Positions 7,840 to 14,646 of a stretch of 16,117 nt of DNA are shown in pieces. Both the position numbers and the translations under genes were made by a program. Location of the stretch: contig JAKALX010000030.1 in NCBI GenBank assembly GCA_021823905.1, forward strand, positions 1 to 16,117, written 5' to 3'. Source of the stretch: Chloroflexota bacterium (GTDB taxonomy: Bacteria > Chloroflexota > Dehalococcoidia > Tepidiformales > Tepidiformaceae). How positions within the stretch are numbered: position 1 is the first letter of the stretch; each line of letters starts with the position of its first letter. The notes beneath the pieces were generated by a model. It saw only the letters and a list, made by a program, of their open reading frames with translations. It ran no database searches and was not told the origin of the DNA.

Positions 7840-7880
7840 TTTCCGTGGCCGCTACTATGCGCGATGGTAGGTGCTGACCA

Positions 7881-8282
7881 ATGACCTGGACCGGTTGCGA
7901 AGAGTTCGGCCTGTGGTTCAGTGCGCATTCGGCGTCTGAGCCCGTCCGGAGCTTGATCGAGGCGAAGCTGGCGGCGGGCGCTGGTCCTCGCGAGATCGCA
8001 TTGCTCCTCGCTGGCCAGGTGGAAGGCCTGCATCCGCGGGTGACCGAAGAGCTGGAGTCACTCCCGCAGGCCGGCCTGCAGGCCATCGTCGACGCGTGGC
8101 TCCTTGCGCTGCGCGCCGACAAGCCGTTTGAGCTGCGTTCGGTGCGACCTGACCGTCCGCTGGAAATGGCACGCAGCCGGTCGTTCCAGGTGACACTCGA
8201 TCTGGCGGAAGAGGCGGTTGGGGTGACGGTGTCGCATATCCCGTCGCGGCACCCGACGTGGGACGCGCCCGAGCGCGTCTGA
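7881..8282 (+). CDS. uncharacterised 133-residue protein
   Basis: I do not recognise this family. The frame has clear GC-rich third-position codon use, an ATG at 7881 and GGTAGGTG about eight bases upstream. The protein is soluble and mostly helical in its first half (residues 20-80, alternating Leu/Ala with charged residues). It then has a short region, MARSRSFQVTLDLAEEAVGVTVSH, that looks like beta strands. There is no signal peptide, no membrane helix and no cysteine pair. It is divergent from the LuxR-type regulator with a shared 98-base promoter region, so co-regulation by that protein is a reasonable guess. A strong hairpin follows the stop by 25 bases. Confidence 0.62.
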   Translation: MTWTGCEEFGLWFSAHSASEPVRSLIEAKLAAGAGPREIALLLAGQVEGLHPRVTEELESLPQAGLQAIVDAWLLALRADKPFELRSVRPDRPLEMARSRSFQVTLDLAEEAVGVTVSHIPSRHPTWDAPERV

Positions 8283-8306
8283 TCGAAGCGGAGCGGACAT
8301 TCCGTT

Positions 8307-8340
8307 CGGCCGTGGGGGGAGACCGCTCCCTCCGCGGCCG
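8307..8340. terminator. 15-bp hairpin between convergent genes, likely bidirectional terminator
   Basis: Left arm 8307-8321 and right arm 8326-8340 pair over 15 bases with two G-T wobbles and an ACCG loop; the outer six pairs are CGGCCG/CGGCCG. It sits between the stops of the unknown gene (8282) and the convergent crotonase gene (8360). No clean U-tract follows on either strand, so efficiency is uncertain. Confidence 0.55.
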
Positions 8341-8359
8341 GTCTTCGCCCCTGCTGGCG

Positions 8360-9181
8360 CTACCGGCCGGAAAACCTCGGCTCGCGCTTCTCCTGGAACG
8401 AACGCACGCCCTCGCGCCGGTCTTCGGAGACCGCGGTCGCGGCGAGCGCCACGGCTGAGAATTCGAGCGCTGATTCGAAGTCCATACCTTGCGTTCGATA
8501 GGCGAGCAGTTTCCCCAGCTTTTGTCCGAGCGGCGGGCCGGCTTCGACCGCCCTTGCAAGCTCCATCGTCTTTGTCTCCAGTTCCTCGGGTGCGACGAGG
8601 TAGTTCGTCAGGCCGGCCGCGTGCGCCTCTTCGGCGGACATGAACCGGCCCGTGGTCATCATCTCCATCGCCTTGCGCCAGCCGATGACACGCGGGAGCG
8701 AGTAGAACCCGCCGAGATCGGCGAACAGTCCGCGCTTCACATACGCGACCTGGAAGCGCGCGGCTGTCGACGCAACCGCCATGTCACAGTGCGCCACCAT
8801 GTCCAGCCCGGCGCCAACGCAGACGCCGTTGACCGACGCGATGACCGGGACGTCGAGCCGCTTGAGCGCGATGTAGGCCTCGGACTCGTTCCGGAAGAAC
8901 AGCCTGCCGCCTTCGAGATCGGACTCCGATTCCTGATCAGCGTAGAGCAGCCCGGGCGGACGGCCGCCGCTGAAGTCGGCGCCGGCACAGAATCCGCGGC
9001 CGGCGCCGGTGATGACGACGCAGCGGACGGATCGGTCGGTGCGGATCTGCTGGAAGACCTCACGCAGCTCCGCGAAGAGCGTCATCGAAAGGGCGTTGAG
9101 CTTCTCCGGTCGGTTGAGCGTGAGCCAGAAGATGCCGCCTGTTTCGCCGCGGCGTTCGGTGAGGAGTGTCTCGAATGCCAT
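8360..9181 (-). CDS. enoyl-CoA hydratase/isomerase (crotonase) family protein
   Basis: A 273-residue crotonase-fold protein of normal length. LTLNRPEKLNALS (about 20-32) and GAGRGFCAGADFSGG (59-73) form the acyl-CoA binding and first oxyanion-hole region. NGVCVGAGLDMVAHCDMAVAS (118-138) holds the second oxyanion-hole glycines. The two catalytic glutamates of true hydratases (rat Glu144 and Glu164) correspond here to Asp127 and Tyr147, so simple hydration is doubtful. Asp155 in GLFADLGGFYSLPR lies where PaaG-type isomerases carry their catalytic acid, favouring an isomerase or a degradative acyl-CoA enzyme. The ATG at 9181 has a perfect AGGAGG five bases upstream, better than the alternative six codons earlier. 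It lies downstream of the molybdenum-enzyme operon on the same strand but behind that operon's terminator, so it is probably a separate unit. Confidence 0.88.
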   Translation of the reverse strand: MAFETLLTERRGETGGIFWLTLNRPEKLNALSMTLFAELREVFQQIRTDRSVRCVVITGAGRGFCAGADFSGGRPPGLLYADQESESDLEGGRLFFRNESEAYIALKRLDVPVIASVNGVCVGAGLDMVAHCDMAVASTAARFQVAYVKRGLFADLGGFYSLPRVIGWRKAMEMMTTGRFMSAEEAHAAGLTNYLVAPEELETKTMELARAVEAGPPLGQKLGKLLAYRTQGMDFESALEFSAVALAATAVSEDRREGVRSFQEKREPRFSGR

Positions 9182-9231
9182 GCCTTCCTCCTGGTCCAAG
9201 CAGCCGCATATCGGGCAGCGCGCAGGGGGCG

Positions 9232-9260
9232 AGTGTTCCCAGTTCGGGCGAGGATGTCAA
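9232..9260 (-). promoter_or_regulatory. candidate promoter for the crotonase gene
   Basis: Read leftward, a perfect TTGACA (9255-9260) is followed after 17 bases by a weak -10, AACACT (9232-9237). It lies between the operon terminator at 9291-9335 and the crotonase ATG at 9181, which is where an independent promoter is needed. Confidence 0.4.
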
Positions 9261-9290
9261 CGGGCAGCGGAACCCAAGAACCCCATAGGC

Positions 9291-9335
9291 GAAAGAAACG
9301 CCGTGCCCACCTGCGTAGCGCAGGTGGGCACGGCG
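9291..9335 (-). terminator. intrinsic terminator of the molybdenum-enzyme operon
   Basis: A perfect 17-base inverted repeat (arms 9299-9315 and 9319-9335, loop of three bases) is followed on the leftward strand by TTTCTTTC (9291-9298). It begins 46 bases past the cytochrome b stop. This is the strongest terminator in the window. The arm is CGCCGTGCCCACCTGCG. Confidence 0.88.
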
Positions 9336-9380
9336 ATGGCGAGATACGTGTTGCGCACCTTCCGGCGTCGTCCCGACGCG

Positions 9381-10364
9381 CTACTGCCCGTCTTCCTCCT
9401 CGACCCAGAGCGGGAGATGTTGTTTGGCGTAGGCGCGCGAGATGCGGGTCGTGAACATCGACTTCAGCAGCGGCCAGTTGCGCGGGACCAGGACCAGCGC
9501 CCCGACGTGGATGCCGAGGAAGACGATGAGGAAGATCGTCGCGCCGTCGTGCAGGTAGCTGCTCCAATGGAGCAGCCCGCCGGGCATGGAGAAGAGATAG
9601 TTCAACGTCTTGATGACGCCGGTGATGACGACGATGCCGAGGAGCAACGTCCAGACCGTGTAGGACAAGACCTTCTCGGTGGCGAGGTATTTGCCGTTAG
9701 GGTCGGGGACGAGGTTGAGGCGGCGGAGGATGCGCTGCGCGGGTCGTCGGACCACGACCGGCAGCTGGATGCCAAAGACGCCGCGCATGCCGCGGTAGAC
9801 GCCCGTGTAGCCGACGACCTCAGCGGCCGCGTTCTTGACGTCGGAGAGTTTTCGAGGGATGAGGCCGGTACCGCCGCCGACGCGCTGGAAGACGATGTGG
9901 TGAGTGACGGCGGCGACGATCATGCCGGCGCCAATGAAATGAACCACGTAGGTGGTGTCGAGGGAGAACGGCCGGTCGAACCAGCGTTGGAGCCACACCG
10001 CGGTGATCAGGCAGAGGCCGATGCCTACGGCGTTGAACCAGTGGGCGAGGACTTCGCTGAGCTCGTGGCGGCGGACACTGTCGCCGGAGGTGGCGGCGTG
10101 AGTGCGCTTGCGGCCGCGTTCGAGCAACGCGACCGAGATGGCGGCGCCAACGACGAAGGGCAACAGCCGGGCGAAGATGGTGTCGATGCGGTAGAGGCCG
10201 CTGCCGCCGGCGAGGCCGCGGTACCAGTCGCGGCCTCCCTGGTCGTGGTTGACCATGGGGAGGACGAGTACGGCGCCGACGACGGCGGCGGCGAGGACGA
10301 TGAGCGGGAGGAGCCGGAGGAGCGCCGGCGAGGCTGTTGGTTTGTCCGCGCTGACGGTGCTCAC
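9381..10364 (-). CDS. membrane cytochrome b subunit of the molybdo-hydroxylase operon
   Basis: A 327-residue integral membrane protein. Helices are predicted at about 17-37, 64-81, 105-125, 138-158, 235-254 and 274-292. Histidines in or beside helices (His108 HWFNAVG, His142 VHFIGAG, His155/156, His266, His272, His286) are placed as in the haem-b-binding gamma subunits of formate dehydrogenase N and related quinone-reactive cytochromes. The segment KVLSYTVWTLLLGIVVITGV is typical of that group. The start is the GTG at 10364: AGGAGG lies seven bases upstream and the codon overlaps the ferredoxin stop by four bases (GTGA), which implies translational coupling. Upstream residues in the open frame are an out-of-frame shadow of the ferredoxin gene. 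Predicted role: take electrons from the four-cluster ferredoxin and reduce quinone. Confidence 0.85.
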   Translation of the reverse strand: MSTVSADKPTASPALLRLLPLIVLAAAVVGAVLVLPMVNHDQGGRDWYRGLAGGSGLYRIDTIFARLLPFVVGAAISVALLERGRKRTHAATSGDSVRRHELSEVLAHWFNAVGIGLCLITAVWLQRWFDRPFSLDTTYVVHFIGAGMIVAAVTHHIVFQRVGGGTGLIPRKLSDVKNAAAEVVGYTGVYRGMRGVFGIQLPVVVRRPAQRILRRLNLVPDPNGKYLATEKVLSYTVWTLLLGIVVITGVIKTLNYLFSMPGGLLHWSSYLHDGATIFLIVFLGIHVGALVLVPRNWPLLKSMFTTRISRAYAKQHLPLWVEEEDGQ

Positions 10365-11128
10365 TTCGTGGCCTCCTGGGGCACGGTCTGCTGCTCGCGC
10401 ATCTTGGCGAAGTTGGCTTTGTTCTCCGGCTTGAGGAGGTCGAGACAGAGGACGTCGCTCTTGATGGTGCCCTGCTTGATGCGAATGTTGACCGGGCAAC
10501 GTTCGATGCAGGCGGGGCCTTCGGGCCGGAACGTGCAAAGGTCGCATTTCGCGAACACGTTCAGCTTTTCGTCGTAAGTGATCCGTGATTGCTGGCCGAG
10601 ACGTTGTGTGCTCACCGCCAGGCTCTCGATCGGGGTCGGGAAGATGCAGGACTGCGCGCATTTGCCGCAGGCGATGCATGTGTCGGGGTTAATGACGCGC
10701 GCGCCGGTCTTGGCGTCCACGTGCAGGGCCTTGACCGGGCACACCGGGAGACACGGCGCGTCGGGGCACTGGACACAAACGTGCTGGAAGAACCGGCCGC
10801 GCTCGCCATAGTTCGCGACGATCTGAGGATCGACCGTGACGCTTTCGCGGCGGTAGATGCGGATGCGTGGCACGTCCGAAAGGCCGGCCGCGTGATGTAC
10901 CTCGGAGCACTGGACTTCGCAGGTGAGGCAGCCGATGCAGAGCGACGGATCGGGCATGATCACGCCGCTCGCGTCAGCGATCGAAGGGAAGGCTACGGCC
11001 TTGAGTGTTTCCACGAGCCCGAAGCCGACAACGGCGACGCCGACAACGGCTGCGCCAGTGCCTCGGAGGAATGCTCGCCGGGAAAGGTCCGTGGGTCTGT
11101 CGCCGCCGCTGTTTGCGTCGGTCGCCAT
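10361..11128 (-). CDS. Tat-exported ferredoxin with four predicted [4Fe-4S] clusters
   Basis: A 255-residue protein with an N-terminal twin-arginine signal (LSRRAFLRG, Arg17-Arg18) and a hydrophobic stretch (about 25-40). Sixteen cysteines fall in four sets: 64/67/70/74 (CIGCLTCEVQC), 118/121/126/130, 151/154/157/161 (CIACGKCAQSC) and 195/198/207/211. This is the DmsB/FdnH/HybA-type electron-transfer plan of four cubane clusters. No C-terminal membrane anchor is seen, unlike FdnH; the Tat segment might be kept as an anchor or cleaved. The ATG at 11128 lies two bases after the FAD-subunit stop with GGAGG 13 bases upstream. An ATG at 11140 is possible but has only one base of spacing. It sits between the hydroxylase subunits and the cytochrome b gene, so it most likely bridges the two. 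Confidence 0.9.
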   Translation of the reverse strand: MATDANSGGDRPTDLSRRAFLRGTGAAVVGVAVVGFGLVETLKAVAFPSIADASGVIMPDPSLCIGCLTCEVQCSEVHHAAGLSDVPRIRIYRRESVTVDPQIVANYGERGRFFQHVCVQCPDAPCLPVCPVKALHVDAKTGARVINPDTCIACGKCAQSCIFPTPIESLAVSTQRLGQQSRITYDEKLNVFAKCDLCTFRPEGPACIERCPVNIRIKQGTIKSDVLCLDLLKPENKANFAKMREQQTVPQEATK

Positions 11129-11130
11129 CG

Positions 11131-12129
11131 TCAGGCCCATGCCTCCATGATCGAACGGACGATCAGATTCTTGGCCAACGTCACCTTGTACGCGTTGTCC
11201 GTCATTGGCCGTGCCTGGAGCAGCGCTCGATCGGCAGCCGCCTGGGCCACCTCGGTGGTGATCGCCTGGCCCTTGATGGCGTCCTCGGCGGCGGTTGCGC
11301 GGTAGGGCGTCGGCGCGACGCCGCTGAGGACGATGCGGGCGTCGTCGGCCTTCCCGTCCTTCTTCACGATCACGGTTGCCACGTTCGCGAGGGCGAAGTC
11401 GTAGGTCTCGCCGCGGCGCTGCGCCTTGAGGAACGACATACCCGCGCCCGCCTTCGGCGGTGGGATGTGGATCTCCTTCAACAGGTCACCCTGAGCCAGG
11501 ATGTTCTCGCGCAGGACGTCGACGCGCGGGCCTGTGAAGTAGCTGTCGAACGGGACGGTCTTCTCGGACCCCGAGGCTGTGCTGATCACGGCGCTCGCGC
11601 CGAGGGCGATGAGCGCCGGGGCGGTGTCCGAGGGGTGGACGATGTAGCAGAGCTCGCCGTTCAGGATGGCGTGATAGGAGTTCGAGCCGGTGACGGCGAA
11701 GCAGAAGTCGCCGCCCTTCTTGTAGCAGTTGAACTCCGTGTTCCTGAAGTACCAGCAGCGGGGGCGCTGGTTCAGGTTGCCGCCGATGGTACCGGTGTTG
11801 CGGATGTTCGGTGAGGCGGCGGCGCGCGCCGCCTTCGCGAGAGCCGGGTATCGCTTCTGCACGTCCGGGTGGTTTTCGAGGGCGGAAAGCGTTGCAAGCG
11901 CTCCTATCGTAAGGCCGTCGGAATCCTTGTACGCGATGGAGTCGCTTCCAGTGATCGTGCGGATGTCGACAATGGTCTCCCAGCGAGGCAGACCTTTGCC
12001 TTGAAGGCCTTCCTTGATCATGCCAAGGAGATCGCTGCCGCCCGCGATGGCTCGCGACTTCGGGTCCTTCGCCAGCAACGACGAAGCCTGCTTCCAGTTG
12101 GTTGTCCTGGTGTATTTCACTGTCCGCAT
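11131..12129 (-). CDS. FAD-binding subunit of xanthine-oxidase-family enzyme, with extra iron-sulfur cysteines
   Basis: A 332-residue medium subunit of normal size. The FAD-pyrophosphate loops are AGGSDLLGMIKEG (29-41) and TIGGNLNQRPRC (114-125). Four cysteines at 125, 135, 143 and 161 lie in an insertion after the second loop (CWYFRN...NCYKKGGDFC...ELCYIVHPSD). This is the pattern of E. coli PaoB and of HcrB of 4-hydroxybenzoyl-CoA reductase, whose FAD subunits carry a [4Fe-4S] cluster. There is no signal peptide, so export, if it happens, would be as a passenger of the Tat-bearing small subunit, as for PaoABC. The ATG at 12129 has TAGGAG upstream, overlapping the large-subunit stop; the gap between the genes is nine bases. 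Confidence 0.92.
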   Translation of the reverse strand: MRTVKYTRTTNWKQASSLLAKDPKSRAIAGGSDLLGMIKEGLQGKGLPRWETIVDIRTITGSDSIAYKDSDGLTIGALATLSALENHPDVQKRYPALAKAARAAASPNIRNTGTIGGNLNQRPRCWYFRNTEFNCYKKGGDFCFAVTGSNSYHAILNGELCYIVHPSDTAPALIALGASAVISTASGSEKTVPFDSYFTGPRVDVLRENILAQGDLLKEIHIPPPKAGAGMSFLKAQRRGETYDFALANVATVIVKKDGKADDARIVLSGVAPTPYRATAAEDAIKGQAITTEVAQAAADRALLQARPMTDNAYKVTLAKNLIVRSIMEAWA

Positions 12130-12138
12130 GGCGTGCTC

Positions 12139-14619
12139 CTAAGCTCGCTTGGCAAGGGCGTTGAGAATGCGCGGCGGGGTCATCGGCTGATGGTCGATGT
12201 ACACGCCAATTGCATCGTGAATGGCAGCGTGGATGCTCGACGGAGGAGGAAGCAGCGCGGGCTCGCCGATTCCCTTTGCTCCGAACGGACCGACCAGGTC
12301 GTATGGCTCGACCCAGTCGATCTGAACCTTCGTCGGCGCTGCGTCGATCATGTGAAGCTTGTAGTCATCGAGGTTGGGGTTCACGATCACGCCGGTTGGC
12401 GGGTCGTAGACGAGCTCCTCGGTGAGCGCCTTGTTGATGCCGTGCATAATCCCGCCGTGGATCTGGTTCTCAAGGCCAGTCGGGTTGATTGCCCGGCCCA
12501 CGTCATGCACCTGGACCGCTTCGGTCACCTTGACGTAGCCCGTGCCCGGATCGACCTCGACCTCGTAGAAGCCGGCGCCGAAGGTTTTTTGCGCATACCC
12601 GCTGAACGCTGGCACGCGTGCTTCGCCGACGATCGTCCCGGCTGCCGGGCGGGGCTGGTCGTCGATGATGACCACGCCCGAAGCCGCGGCTTGTGCGACA
12701 GTCATCTGGAACGCCTTGTTCGACGGATCGCTCTTGCGGAAGACGAGCCCGTCCTTGATGTCGATGTCGGTCGTGTTCGGCAGCTTCCACTTGAAGGCAA
12801 CGCCCTGGAGGAGCTTCTCCTTCGCGTTCAGGGCCGCGTAGAGGACGCCGCTGCCCACGGATTTCGTCCCGCGGCTGCCGAAGATGCCGAGGGCGTCGGG
12901 GCCGGCCTGCGTGTCCATCGCGTTGATGCTGACCGTCTCCAGGGGTACGCCAATCGCTTCGGCGGCGATCATGCTCCACGTTGTGCGCTGCCCGCCGCCG
13001 ATGTCGGCGGCGCCGGTGTTGACGATGACCGACGCGTCCGCCTGGATCTGGACGACGGCGGTCATCGGCGGGCTGTTGGCGCCCTTGTTGCATGTGAAGC
13101 ACATCATTCCGATGCCCTTTTGCGGCTTGCTCAGGTCAGCCGCGTTCTTCTTCCAACCCTTCCAGCGATTCTTCCAATCGAATAACTCGGCGCCCCGTTG
13201 CAGTGCCTCCAGGAGGCCGCAACTGGAGTACGGCAGATGCGTCACCTGGTCGATCTTCGTTTCGATGTTCTTGAGGCGGAACTCGAGCGGGTCCATGTTC
13301 AGGGCCTCGGCCGCCCGGTTCATCAGGTTCTCGGTCATAAAGTTGCCGGAGGATTCTCCGACCGAGCGCAGGGCTGACGTGTTCACCGTGTTGGTGAACG
13401 CCGAGAGGCCGTTCACCTTCACGTTCGGGATCTTGTACGTGCGCGTCGCCGACTCCCAGTCGTCGCTGTTGGCTGGGCTGCCGTATGCGCCACCGGGAAC
13501 GTATGACGTGCCCTCGAGCGCGGTGATCGTGCCGTCCTTCTTGAGGCCGAGCTTGGCGGTCGCATAAAGCGGGTAGTTGTGGCCCGCATCCATGAAAATG
13601 TCCTTGCGGCCCAGCTCCCAGCGCACCGGCTTGCCGGTCTTCTTGGCAAGGAGCGCGGTGATGATGTGGTACGGGTGGCGGCCCGTCTTGTCGCCGAAGC
13701 CGCCGCCCGTGTCGTGGGCGAGCACGCGGACGCTCGCCTGCGGAAGTCCAAGCTCCGTCGCCACGGCCTGCGCGGTGCCGTGGGCCCATTGGGTTCCCGT
13801 GATGAGCGTCAGGAAGTTCCTGTCCCAGACCGCTACGGAGTTGTGCGGCTCCATCGCCACGTGCTGCTCAAATGACGTCTCGACCTGCACCTCGACGGTG
13901 AGTTCGGCTTCGGCGAAACCCTTGGCGGTGTCGCCGCGCACGTAGGAGAACTGCGGATCCCTCGTGGCATTTCCTGGGAGCGCCGATCGGACTTTCGCCG
14001 CCGCAGCTTTCAACGCCTCACGCGGATCAAGCACGAACGGCAGCGCCTCGTACTTCACGTCGATGAGTTCGAGTGCCTCTTCCGCGATCGCCGCGGAGTC
14101 GGCGGCGATCGCGGCGATCGGCTCACCCGCGAACGCCGGCTCGCCGGTCAGTGCCGGGCGCTGGGCTTTCGGCACATCCTTGTAGGTGATAACAGCGCGC
14201 ACGCCCGAGTACTTCTCAGCCTTGCTCGTGTCGATCGAGCTGACTTTTGCATGCGGCACGGGGCTGCGCAGCACCTTCGTCCAGAGCATGCCTGGGAGGT
14301 ACGTGTCGACCGAGTATTGAGCGCGCCCGGTGATCTTGTCTCGGGCGCGCGTGTCGATGGTTGGCTTTCCGACGACGCTTCCGGGCGGCACCTTTAGCGA
14401 CAGATCGGCCTTCGCCACCGGCGCTATGCCCTGGCGGCGCATCGAGGCGCGGTCGGCCGCGATGTTGGCGGGCAACTCCTCGCCGCGCATGACACGCTCG
14501 ATCTGGTCAACCCCGGTGCGAAGGCGGGAATTCCGCTCGCGCTCCAGAAGCTGGGGGTCCGCTTCGATCATGTCCCCCTGCACATAGCTAATCCGGCTGG
14601 GCCTTGTGCTGTCTGCCAT
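12139..14619 (-). CDS. molybdopterin-binding large subunit, xanthine oxidase/aldehyde oxidoreductase family
   Basis: An 826-residue catalytic subunit (COG1529 type). After an unusual N-terminal extension (about 1-80) the family body begins VGKPTIDTRARDKITGRAQYSVD. Molybdopterin-contact motifs are GTQWAHG (275-281), GGGFGDK (305-311), SALRSVGESSGNF (415-427) and TGAADIGGGQRTTW (535-548). The catalytic glutamate is Glu786 in GAKGIGEPALLPP. The AYxCSFR loop of form I CO dehydrogenase is absent; the corresponding LRSVGESS loop points to an aldehyde or N-heterocycle oxidoreductase of the PaoC/IorB kind, with substrate unknown. There is no signal peptide. The ATG at 14619 follows GAGGAAGAGGAGAG by about eight bases and lies 27 bases after the small-subunit stop. 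Confidence 0.93.
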   Translation of the reverse strand: MADSTRPSRISYVQGDMIEADPQLLERERNSRLRTGVDQIERVMRGEELPANIAADRASMRRQGIAPVAKADLSLKVPPGSVVGKPTIDTRARDKITGRAQYSVDTYLPGMLWTKVLRSPVPHAKVSSIDTSKAEKYSGVRAVITYKDVPKAQRPALTGEPAFAGEPIAAIAADSAAIAEEALELIDVKYEALPFVLDPREALKAAAAKVRSALPGNATRDPQFSYVRGDTAKGFAEAELTVEVQVETSFEQHVAMEPHNSVAVWDRNFLTLITGTQWAHGTAQAVATELGLPQASVRVLAHDTGGGFGDKTGRHPYHIITALLAKKTGKPVRWELGRKDIFMDAGHNYPLYATAKLGLKKDGTITALEGTSYVPGGAYGSPANSDDWESATRTYKIPNVKVNGLSAFTNTVNTSALRSVGESSGNFMTENLMNRAAEALNMDPLEFRLKNIETKIDQVTHLPYSSCGLLEALQRGAELFDWKNRWKGWKKNAADLSKPQKGIGMMCFTCNKGANSPPMTAVVQIQADASVIVNTGAADIGGGQRTTWSMIAAEAIGVPLETVSINAMDTQAGPDALGIFGSRGTKSVGSGVLYAALNAKEKLLQGVAFKWKLPNTTDIDIKDGLVFRKSDPSNKAFQMTVAQAAASGVVIIDDQPRPAAGTIVGEARVPAFSGYAQKTFGAGFYEVEVDPGTGYVKVTEAVQVHDVGRAINPTGLENQIHGGIMHGINKALTEELVYDPPTGVIVNPNLDDYKLHMIDAAPTKVQIDWVEPYDLVGPFGAKGIGEPALLPPPSSIHAAIHDAIGVYIDHQPMTPPRILNALAKRA

Positions 14620-14646
14620 TGATCGTGCTCTCCTCTTCCTCGCCGA

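Noticed and set aside
7918..8559. A 213-residue leftward frame opposite the small unknown gene
   Set aside because: It overlaps the crotonase gene 3' end in another frame, is Arg/Pro/Ser-rich with no motifs, and crosses the strong hairpin at 8307-8340.
9009..10577. A 522-residue rightward open frame
   Set aside because: It is antisense to the cytochrome b and crotonase genes. Its product is a low-complexity Asp/Glu/Gly/Val-rich string with no family motifs, typical of a shadow frame in GC-rich DNA.
10365..10679. An upstream extension of the cytochrome b frame
   Set aside because: These 105 codons are the out-of-frame shadow of the ferredoxin gene. The GTG at 10364 has a perfect ribosome site and the usual N terminus.
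11869..13185. A 438-residue rightward open frame
   Set aside because: It is antisense to the molybdenum large subunit and FAD subunit genes, whose motifs are unmistakable. Its product is rich in Val, Asp and Arg without recognisable motifs.
12139..14619. The large subunit as a CO dehydrogenase
   Set aside because: The AYxCSFR active-site loop of form I CO dehydrogenase is absent; the matching loop reads LRSVGESS.
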